Shown here piece after piece: positions 1-4,938 of a stretch of 7,338 bases of DNA. Where the stretch lies: the NCBI GenBank assembly GCA_964461455.1, contig CAYWUJ010000079.1, positions 1-7,338 of the forward strand, read 5' to 3'. The stretch's first letter is position 1; each line of letters starts with the position of its first letter. The notes beneath the pieces are model-generated. The model made no database searches. It was not told where the DNA came from and saw only the letters and a list, made by a program, of their open reading frames with translations. Source of the DNA: UBA1413 sp964461455. Its GTDB lineage: Bacteria > Bacteroidota > Bacteroidia > Bacteroidales > Prolixibacteraceae. The position numbers and the translations under genes were made by a program.

Positions 1-762
1 TTCCGACATTTCGAGCCTGGCCAGTTCGGGGATCAGGGTAAGGCCTCCCTCCTTGTCGACAATGCGGATGATGGTTTCCAGGGAACCGGCTTCGAACTGG
101 AAGGGGAGCTCCCCGCCGGCGCCACTCATGTATGAGCAGAGGTTGACCACCTGGCTGCGGAAACAGTGGCCGTCGCTCAACAGCCAGATGTCAGGAGTCG
201 CCAGGTCGGCCGGGGTGATCTCCTTTTTGTCATGCAAGGGATGGTCGGGATGGGCATAGATCATCATCTCCTCATAAAAGACAGGCTTCTCGATGATTTT
301 CTCCTCTTTCAGGGGCGTCACCAGAATGCCCACGTCGAGCAGGTCCTTGTGCAGCAGATCAATGATATTGCGGGTGGTCAGTTCTTCCACCCTGATGATG
401 ATATTGGGGTAAGCTCTTTTATACCGGCCAATGAACAGGGGCAGGAGATAAGGGGCCAGGGTGGGGATGATGCCGATGCGAAGCACCCCCGATACCTGGT
501 TTTTGTGATCCCTGATGATGTTCTTCAGCTCCTCGGTCTGCGTCAGCACTACCCTGGCCTGCTCAATGATCCGCTGACCCACGTCGGTGGGAATCAGCGG
601 TTGTTTGCTCCGGTCAAAAATGATCACTTCCAGGTCTTCCTCCAGTTTTTTGATCTGCATCGACAGGGTGGGCTGGGTCACAAAACATTGCTCGGCAGCT
701 TTCCCGAAGTGACGGTAAGTGTCGACTGCCACTACATATTCAAGCTGGGTGATCGTGATCAT
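1..762 (-). CDS. oxyR: OxyR-type LysR-family peroxide-sensing transcriptional regulator (C-terminus cut off by window edge)
   Basis: Translating the minus strand from ATG at 762 gives 254 open residues running off the window; family members are about 305-315 aa, so roughly 50-60 C-terminal residues are missing. Residues 1-60 form the LysR winged helix-turn-helix (LEYVVAVDTYRHFGKAAEQC, then VTQPTLSMQIKKLE). The effector domain follows, with IGIIPT (96-101), which matches the peroxide-pocket Thr of E. coli OxyR. The motif DGHCFRSQ places C200 next to H199 and R202. The second cysteine, C209, is nine residues on, exactly the C199-C208 spacing of E. coli. By family knowledge these form an intramolecular disulfide on H2O2 exposure, activating catalase, Dps and similar defence genes. 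The ATG at 762 is the first in frame after an in-frame TAA about 33 nt upstream. No Shine-Dalgarno is seen. The gene is divergent from the 935-1276 ORF. The OxyR call is strong; its regulon is not visible here. Confidence 0.95.
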   Translation of the reverse strand, partial: MITITQLEYVVAVDTYRHFGKAAEQCFVTQPTLSMQIKKLEEDLEVIIFDRSKQPLIPTDVGQRIIEQARVVLTQTEELKNIIRDHKNQVSGVLRIGIIPTLAPYLLPLFIGRYKRAYPNIIIRVEELTTRNIIDLLHKDLLDVGILVTPLKEEKIIEKPVFYEEMMIYAHPDHPLHDKKEITPADLATPDIWLLSDGHCFRSQVVNLCSYMSGAGGELPFQFEAGSLETIIRIVDKEGGLTLIPELARLEMSE

Positions 763-782
763 GGACGTCGGAAAAATTTCCC

Positions 783-790
783 GAAAGGTA
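783..790 (-). promoter_or_regulatory. oxyR: Possible -7 element of the oxyR promoter (TACCTTTC)
   Basis: Read on the minus strand this matches the Bacteroidota TAnnTTTG element at all defined positions except the last. It ends 20 nt before the oxyR ATG, a spacing similar to the other candidate promoters in the window. The 22-bp repeat array begins about 10 bp further upstream, so it would overlap the -33 region of this promoter. The mismatch makes this tentative. Confidence 0.3.
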
Positions 791-800
791 GCGATTTATT

Positions 801-866
801 CCGGAAATGAAGACGAACACCTCCGGAAATGACTCCTGTCTCCTCCGGAGATGACCCGGGATTCCG
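801..866. repeat. Array 1: three tandem direct repeats of 22 bp (core CCGGAAATGA)
   Basis: The 10-bp core CCGGAAATGA starts at 801 and again at 823. CCGGAGATGA starts at 845. The starts are exactly 22 bp apart, and the 12 bp between cores are not conserved. A weak further half-match (CCCGAAAGGT) lies at 780, and AAATGA recurs at 870. Two helical turns per repeat puts every core on the same face of the DNA, as expected for a row of binding sites for one protein. The array lies between oxyR and the 935-1276 ORF and could serve either. The binding protein is unknown; direct-repeat sites of about this spacing are known for LytTR and AraC-type regulators. Confidence 0.7.
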
Positions 867-904
867 CAAAAATGAAAACCAGGGGTTATTTCCGCCAAAA
901 AATG

Positions 905-912
905 TATATTTG
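905..912 (+). promoter_or_regulatory. Bacteroidota -7 promoter element (TATATTTG)
   Basis: This is a perfect match to the TAnnTTTG consensus recognised by the primary sigma factor of Bacteroidota. It lies 22 nt before the ATG at 935, downstream of array 1. No convincing TTG-type -33 box is seen; the best candidate region is the T-rich stretch near 885-890. If this is the promoter, the earlier in-frame ATGs at 851, 872 and 902 lie upstream of the transcript or at its edge and cannot be the start. Confidence 0.6.
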
Positions 913-934
913 GCCTTCATTTTTTAGGATTCTG

Positions 935-1276
935 ATGTTTTTCACCACTTTTACGGGACAGTTGCTTCCCTTGTTGATGACGGTATGCCTGCCGCTGATC
1001 TTCTTCCTTTCGGGAAGAAGCGTTGGCGATCAGGAAACGCTCCGTCTTTCCGCCCTGCCGGCTCCTCAGGAGTTGGAAACCCTGGTGTATTCACAATTCC
1101 CCGTAACCTCCCCTGTGGCCCCCGACTTTTCCACAACGGGAATCCTGACACCTGCCCATATCCCGATTCCCGGGAAAGAGGGCATTTTCCGGCTTTTCCT
1201 GCCGGAACTTTCGCCTCATCATGCTCCGTGGCTTCTGTGCCATCCGGGGAACAAAGCCCCTCCCTTCTTTTCCTGA
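935..1276 (+). CDS. Small putative membrane or exported protein, unknown family
   Basis: The frame codes for 113 residues from ATG 935. It begins with one long hydrophobic stretch (residues about 10-26, LLPLLMTVCLPLIFFLSG). A Pro-rich, low-charge region follows, and the end is rich in His, Cys and Pro (PELSPHHAPWLLCHPGNKAPPFF). Codon choice resembles the neighbouring genes, and the other overlapping frames give less protein-like translations, so I think it is coding. I do not recognise the family. ATG 935 is chosen because the TATATTTG promoter ends at 912 and a weak purine-rich TAGGA lies 5 nt before it. Starts at 902 or 872 are open and would add basic residues before the hydrophobic segment, which would suit membrane insertion better. 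Small exported proteins next to TonB receptors are common in Bacteroidota. The His/Cys tail hints at metal binding, which is inference. Confidence 0.5.
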   Translation: MFFTTFTGQLLPLLMTVCLPLIFFLSGRSVGDQETLRLSALPAPQELETLVYSQFPVTSPVAPDFSTTGILTPAHIPIPGKEGIFRLFLPELSPHHAPWLLCHPGNKAPPFFS

Positions 1277-1554
1277 TGTGAGGTTCCCCGGCCCGTGAAA
1301 AGGCTGTCGTGCCCATCCCCTGGCAGGACCCTCCGGCCCGGGGCATCAGCCCACGTAAATCAGGGTGCCGCGGAGCCCGGTGTCATTTTTCAGAATCATC
1401 CGGAATATTGGGAATCTTCAACCTGAACAGCGACATTCTCTGACCAGAAGTGCAAATTGCTCAGGTCAGAAGTGCGAATTTCTCTGACCAGAATGGAGAT
1501 AACCCCTGACCGGATATCAGGATATTCTAACCACAAAAAAAAAACTCTAAACAG
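1277..1554. other. Intergenic region upstream of the TonB receptor
   Basis: No credible gene is seen. The first part (1277-1399) is GC-rich without a clear terminator hairpin. The second part holds the 22-bp repeat array at 1400-1531. Just before the receptor start there is an A10 tract at 1535-1544, giving the A-rich leader typical of well-translated Bacteroidota genes. No perfect TAnnTTTG is present; TATTCTAA at 1522-1529 is at a sensible distance from the ATG but matches poorly. Confidence 0.6.
1400..1531. repeat. Array 2: up to six 22-bp-phased direct repeats upstream of the TonB receptor (core CCrGAA)
   Basis: Cores start at 1400 (CCGGAATATT), 1422 (CCTGAACAGC), 1444 (CCAGAAGTGC), 1466 (TCAGAAGTGC), 1488 (CCAGAATGGA) and 1510 (CCGGATATCA), each exactly 22 bp apart. 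The central units at 1444 and 1466 are most alike and share the longer pattern AGAAGTGC.AATT. The outer ones are degenerate but keep register: G at core position 4 and A at position 5 occur in all six, A at position 6 in five. The array ends 23 bp before the receptor ATG. Likely an operator in which one regulator binds cooperatively along one face of the DNA. The core resembles that of array 1 in the same orientation. Confidence 0.7.
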
Positions 1555-3687
1555 ATGCAAAATATATTATTCAGAACAGGCTTGGTCCTGCTGTTTTTTC
1601 TCCTGGCCATGACGGTGCACGGACAGGGCAGGATCACCGGAACCGTGCGCAGTGCCGGCGGTGAGGTGCTTTCCGGCGCCAATATCATTATCAGGAATAC
1701 GACGGCAGGTACCGCTTCCGATGACCAGGGAAGATATGTTATCAGGGGACTGAAAAACGGCATTTATGACCTCAGGGTCAGTTTTTTCGGTTACGAAACG
1801 CTGGAGAAACAGGCAGAAGTCCGCGATGGCGAGGTCACCGTTGATTTTGTGATGACGGAGACTTCCGTTGACCTGAATGCCGTGGTGGTCACGGGGACGC
1901 GTACCGAGAAGAGCCTCCGCAATACGCCGGTGCTGACCCAGTCGATCGGGATCAGGGAACTGGTGAGCCGCGATGTTACCGACATCACCCAGGCGCTGGA
2001 AACGGCAGTTCCGGGGATGGAGTTTTCGCATACGGCCACCGGGAAGTCTCTTTCCCTGCAGGGGATAGACCCCCAGTATATGGTTTTCCTGGTCGACGGG
2101 GAGCGTATTGCCGGGGATACCTATGGCGATATCGACTACAGCAGGATCAACATGGCTTCCGTTGAGCGCATCGAGGTGGTCAAGGGGGCTGGCTCCACGC
2201 TCTATGGTTCCAACGCCCTGGGCGGCATCATCAACGTGATCACCAAAAATCCCACCGGGAAAATAAGTCACTCGGCAGCGGTCAGGTTTTCAGAGTATAA
2301 TACCCAGAATTACCAGTTCAGCGCCGGTGCCCAAAAGGGGAAATTTTCGTCACAGACCTCTCTGGCCTTTGACAAGACCGATGGCTATGACGTCATGCAG
2401 GGCAATACCTACCGGACCCAGGAGCGCGAAGATGCCCTGGTGGTCAGCGAAAAGGTGCGCTTTACCCCTTCTCCTGAATTTATGATGGAAGGAAGGCTCT
2501 CCTATATGGACAAAAACCATGACAACACTGCGGAAGAGCTTTTCGACCGTAAAAACAGAGGGCTGACCTGGGGCGCCAAAACCTCCTGGTTTCCCGGCCA
2601 TCGGAACGACATTACCCTCAGCTGGAATTCCGACAATTACGAACTTTTTAACAAGATCACCCCCGACTCCCTGGTCAGCGATTACGACAACCGCTACGAC
2701 AATGGCCGGCTGACCGGAAACTTCAGACTGGCCCCCTGGAACCTGCTGACCGTGGGAACCGAGGTGGTCGCCGAGAAGCTCACCGCCCCCCGCAACAACA
2801 TCGACCAGAAAAACAACACCGATTATATTCTTTTTGCCCAGGAGGATATTCAGGCCGGTAAGGCCGTGAACTTCACCGGGGGGTTCCGTGCACACAACAA
2901 TTCACTCTACGGATGGCATTTTACGCCCCAGCTCTCTGCCATGGTCCACGTGTGGCATTTTGCCTTCCGGGGAAACTTCGGAATGGGCTACAAAACCCCT
3001 TCCCTGAAGGAGAAGTACATGTCGTTCAAGCTGCCGGTGCCCGGTCCGCCCATGTTCCTCCTCGGAAATGAAGACCTCAAACCGGAAACATCGCGCTACA
3101 GCTCCCTCTCCATGGAGTATACACGCCAGGGGGTTTCCTTTGCGGTGTCGGCATTCCATAATGACATTTCAGACATGATTACCGAAAACCTCGATGAATT
3201 TTCCGTCAAACCCGGAGGCATCATTGAATATACCTACCGCAATTATGACCACGTCACGGTCAGGGGAATCGACGTTCTTCTCAAGACCCGGGTGGTCCGT
3301 AACCTTCTGTTCACCGGTTCGGTCACCTTTTCCAAGAAATATGACCAGGTGGAAAACAAGGTCTTCGACAATGTGCGCAACTTCTCGGGGAAATTCAATG
3401 CCGACTATCGCATGACTGCCGGAGAGTACGCTCTGAATCTGAACCTCCAGGGTAACTTTTTCGGGGCTAAAAAGATCAACCTGATGGATGACCGCACGCA
3501 CCAGACCTCGGTCGTTGATCTGGAAAATTTCTCGCTGTGGAAACTCACCACCACCCATACTTTCAACACGCACTATTATATTAAGGCGGGTGTCGACAAT
3601 ATTCTTGACTATACCGATCCTTCGGGGGGGTACAATACCGGAACGCCGGGGCGTACTTTTTTCGTGGGACTGGGGGTGAACCTCTGA
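1555..3687 (+). CDS. TonB-dependent outer-membrane receptor with carboxypeptidase-regulatory-like N-terminal domain
   Basis: The 710-residue protein starts with a signal peptide (hydrophobic LVLLFFLLAMTVHG, cleavage likely near residue 23). A carboxypeptidase-regulatory-like beta-sandwich spans about 26-105 (GRITGTVRS to VDFVM). A TonB-box-like VVVTGT lies at 110-115. The plug domain covers about 120-232, with MVFLVDGERI (176-185) and VERIEVVKGAGSTLYGSNAL (203-222). The beta-barrel runs from about 240 to 710. A FRAP-like box (FRGNFGMGYKTPSLKEKYM, 471-489) and NEDLKPE (505-511) place it near the COG4771 group of siderophore, haem and cobalamin receptors. It would import a scarce ligand through the outer membrane using TonB-ExbBD energy. 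The substrate cannot be assigned: no clear haem-ligand histidine motif or adjacent ABC transporter is visible. Length is normal for the family. It is preceded by repeat array 2 and followed after 52 bp by a lipoprotein gene. The ATG start is supported by the signal peptide and the A-rich leader. Confidence 0.93.
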   Translation: MQNILFRTGLVLLFFLLAMTVHGQGRITGTVRSAGGEVLSGANIIIRNTTAGTASDDQGRYVIRGLKNGIYDLRVSFFGYETLEKQAEVRDGEVTVDFVMTETSVDLNAVVVTGTRTEKSLRNTPVLTQSIGIRELVSRDVTDITQALETAVPGMEFSHTATGKSLSLQGIDPQYMVFLVDGERIAGDTYGDIDYSRINMASVERIEVVKGAGSTLYGSNALGGIINVITKNPTGKISHSAAVRFSEYNTQNYQFSAGAQKGKFSSQTSLAFDKTDGYDVMQGNTYRTQEREDALVVSEKVRFTPSPEFMMEGRLSYMDKNHDNTAEELFDRKNRGLTWGAKTSWFPGHRNDITLSWNSDNYELFNKITPDSLVSDYDNRYDNGRLTGNFRLAPWNLLTVGTEVVAEKLTAPRNNIDQKNNTDYILFAQEDIQAGKAVNFTGGFRAHNNSLYGWHFTPQLSAMVHVWHFAFRGNFGMGYKTPSLKEKYMSFKLPVPGPPMFLLGNEDLKPETSRYSSLSMEYTRQGVSFAVSAFHNDISDMITENLDEFSVKPGGIIEYTYRNYDHVTVRGIDVLLKTRVVRNLLFTGSVTFSKKYDQVENKVFDNVRNFSGKFNADYRMTAGEYALNLNLQGNFFGAKKINLMDDRTHQTSVVDLENFSLWKLTTTHTFNTHYYIKAGVDNILDYTDPSGGYNTGTPGRTFFVGLGVNL

Positions 3688-3716
3688 TGAGCGGGGGAAA
3701 AGGAGCGGGAAATTCC

Positions 3717-3724
3717 TATTTTTG
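3717..3724 (+). promoter_or_regulatory. Bacteroidota -7 promoter element (TATTTTTG) of the lipoprotein gene
   Basis: This is a perfect TAnnTTTG match, followed by CAG and lying 15 nt before the ATG at 3740. It argues that the lipoprotein can be transcribed independently of the receptor, although only 52 bp separate the two genes. It also argues against the in-frame TTG at 3722 as start codon, because that codon lies inside the element. No clear -33 TTG is seen. Confidence 0.65.
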
Positions 3725-3739
3725 CAGAAAAAGGCAGCG

Positions 3740-4537
3740 ATGAGAGTGGAATTTGCAAGAGCGGGGTATTTTTTACTGGGAGTGTTGATGGTGGTGACGG
3801 CCGCCTGTGGTCCTTCGGAAGAGGAGAAGGCTTCGTCGCGGCTGAAGGTGGCCCGGGCGTTGTTGCACACGAGCGACACCGCCGGTGCCCTCCTCCATAT
3901 TGATTCGGTCATCACCCTGCATCCCAGGGCTGCCTATTCCGTGAATGCCGCCACGAATCTCCGCAGGGAGATTCAATGGGATATTTACCAGCGCAAGCAG
4001 GTGGCCCTGGATTCCGCCAGGGCCGCGGTCGCCCGTCTCGAGCCTGACTTTAACCTGACCCGCGGGGAGTTTGAGCGTACCTCACGGTATGTCCACCGTC
4101 GTCAGATCCCTGAAGAGAACCTCCAGCGCTCCTGGCTGAGGGCCGATGTGCTCCCTTCCGGGGAGCTGGTGCTCACCAGCCAGTTCTATGGCAGCCAGCG
4201 GCTGAACCATCACCGGATCAGGGTTTACGACGGCGACCTGGAGGCCTTCACCGACTCCGTGGCTGCAGGAAGTGCCGATATCTATCATGGGAATTTCATG
4301 GGCGTCACCTGGGAAAGGGTGACCTTCAGAGAAGGCCGCGAAAGCGATGTGGCTCCCTTCATTGCCGCCCATAGCGGCCAAAAACTGAAAATGGCCTTTC
4401 TGGGAAGGAGGAGCAGCCATGTCATCTTCCTGGAGGAGAGGGATAAAAAAGCCATCGCACAATCGGCCGCTCTGGCGCAGGCCCTTCGCGACCTGAAACG
4501 CCTCGAACAGGAGATTGCCGCCCTCCAGATCAGATGA
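3740..4537 (+). CDS. Conserved-looking lipoprotein of unknown function, with helical N-terminal half and coiled-coil C-terminus
   Basis: The product is 265 residues from ATG 3740. It begins with a lipoprotein signal peptide (FLLGVLMVVTAAC); the lipobox TAAC puts the acylated cysteine at residue 23, followed by GPSEEEK. Residues about 30-100 look like a helical, TPR-like repeat (LKVARALLHTSDTAGALLHI, then IDSVITLHPRAAYSVNA). The middle, about 125-215, is rich in beta-type segments (RSWLRADVLPSGELVLTSQF, RIRVYDGDLEAF, MGVTWERVTF). The end, about 235-265, is a likely coiled coil (ALAQALRDLKRLEQEIAALQ). The layout reminds me of uncharacterised Bacteroidales lipoproteins, but I cannot name a family. 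After S-P-S-E-E the anchored protein should sit in the outer membrane or periplasm. It follows the TonB receptor on the same strand, but its own promoter weakens the case that it is the receptor's dedicated partner. ATG 3740 is preferred over upstream TTG 3722 because that lies within the promoter element. Confidence 0.85.
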   Translation: MRVEFARAGYFLLGVLMVVTAACGPSEEEKASSRLKVARALLHTSDTAGALLHIDSVITLHPRAAYSVNAATNLRREIQWDIYQRKQVALDSARAAVARLEPDFNLTRGEFERTSRYVHRRQIPEENLQRSWLRADVLPSGELVLTSQFYGSQRLNHHRIRVYDGDLEAFTDSVAAGSADIYHGNFMGVTWERVTFREGRESDVAPFIAAHSGQKLKMAFLGRRSSHVIFLEERDKKAIAQSAALAQALRDLKRLEQEIAALQIR

Positions 4538-4541
4538 TTTT
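4526..4541. repeat. 16-bp direct repeat, copy 1 (CAGATCAGATGATTTT)
   Basis: This copy covers the stop codon of the lipoprotein gene. The second copy (CAGATCAGAGGATTTT) lies at 4596-4611 and covers the stop codon of the convergent ppk fusion. The two match at 15 of 16 positions and bracket the 54-bp convergent intergenic stretch. Confidence 0.6.
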
Positions 4542-4595
4542 ATTTCCCCGGGGCAGCTCTGTGATGCGGGGTTGACTTTGTGCCAGCCGATTCTT

Positions 4596-4611
4596 CAGAT
4601 CAGAGGATTTT
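4596..4611. repeat. 16-bp direct repeat, copy 2 (CAGATCAGAGGATTTT)
   Basis: This is the partner of 4526-4541, 70 bp downstream with one mismatch. It includes the last codons and the TGA of the minus-strand ppk fusion. Either a small local duplication or chance; no inverted repeats or element genes accompany it. Confidence 0.6.
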
Positions 4612-4938
4612 TTCGATCTCTTCGGGCGGAATGGCCAATACGGCTTTGTCGCCGTTGACCACGATGGGGCGCTGCAGCAACTGCGGATGGGCTGCCAGCA
4701 CCTCTGTCCATTCCCGGGGAGTGAGATCCCTGTTCCTGAATTCTGCCTTGTAGAGGGGTTCCTGGGTGCGGACCAGTTCCAGGGGATGCTTCCCTGTTTT
4801 GTCGAGGATTTCCTGCACCTCCTCCTCCGTGATTCCCTCGGTGAGGTATTTGCGGATTTCCAGGTCGTAACCCTTTTTTTCCATATACTTGAGTCCCGCA
4901 CGGCTGTGGGCGCAGCGGGGATTGTGATAGATCTTCAT
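4600..4938 (-). other. ArsC/Spx-like domain within the ppk1 fusion (residues 689-800)
   Basis: This 112-residue region begins with a Met at the exact point where free-standing ArsC-family proteins start (MKIYHNPRCAHSRAGLKYME). The family is built on a thioredoxin fold with the catalytic cysteine in a CxxS motif. Here C697-A-H-S700 fits, and H693 matches the HN..C loop of ArsC. The arsenate-binding arginines of plasmid R773 ArsC are R60, R94 and R107. The first two have counterparts at R745 (ELVRTQEP) and R778 (LQRPIVV), with spacing from the cysteine matching within one residue. The third is Ile791 (LAIPPEE, where the family has GRPPE). True arsenate reductase activity is therefore doubtful; a thiol-redox or regulatory role is an inference. 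I list the domain separately because it could equally be an independent gene if the junction is an artefact. Confidence 0.85.

Noticed and set aside
166..810. Plus-strand open frame of 214 codons
   Set aside because: It is the complement of oxyR; the minus-strand translation is unmistakably a LysR/OxyR protein.
801..866. CRISPR array
   Set aside because: The conserved part is only about 10 bp and the unit is 22 bp, far shorter than CRISPR repeat plus spacer units, and there are no cas genes.
951..1346. Minus-strand frame of 131 codons and plus-strand frame at 985-1281
   Set aside because: Both overlap the 935-1276 ORF in other frames, give low-complexity Gly/Pro/Arg-rich translations, and lack promoter or start signals.
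1567..2271. Minus-strand frames inside the TonB receptor (also 2350-2895 and 3169-3915)
   Set aside because: These are shadows of the 710-residue receptor, whose domains are continuous and complete.
3063..3075. CGGAAATGAAGAC inside the receptor gene, identical to part of array 1
   Set aside because: It is a single copy in coding sequence (GNEDLKP, a conserved receptor motif) with no 22-bp partners, so it is a chance match.
4545..4572. Possible bidirectional terminator in the convergent gap (CCCCG and CGGGG arms)
   Set aside because: The stem is only 5 bp with a 16-nt loop, and neither side has a proper U-tract directly after it.
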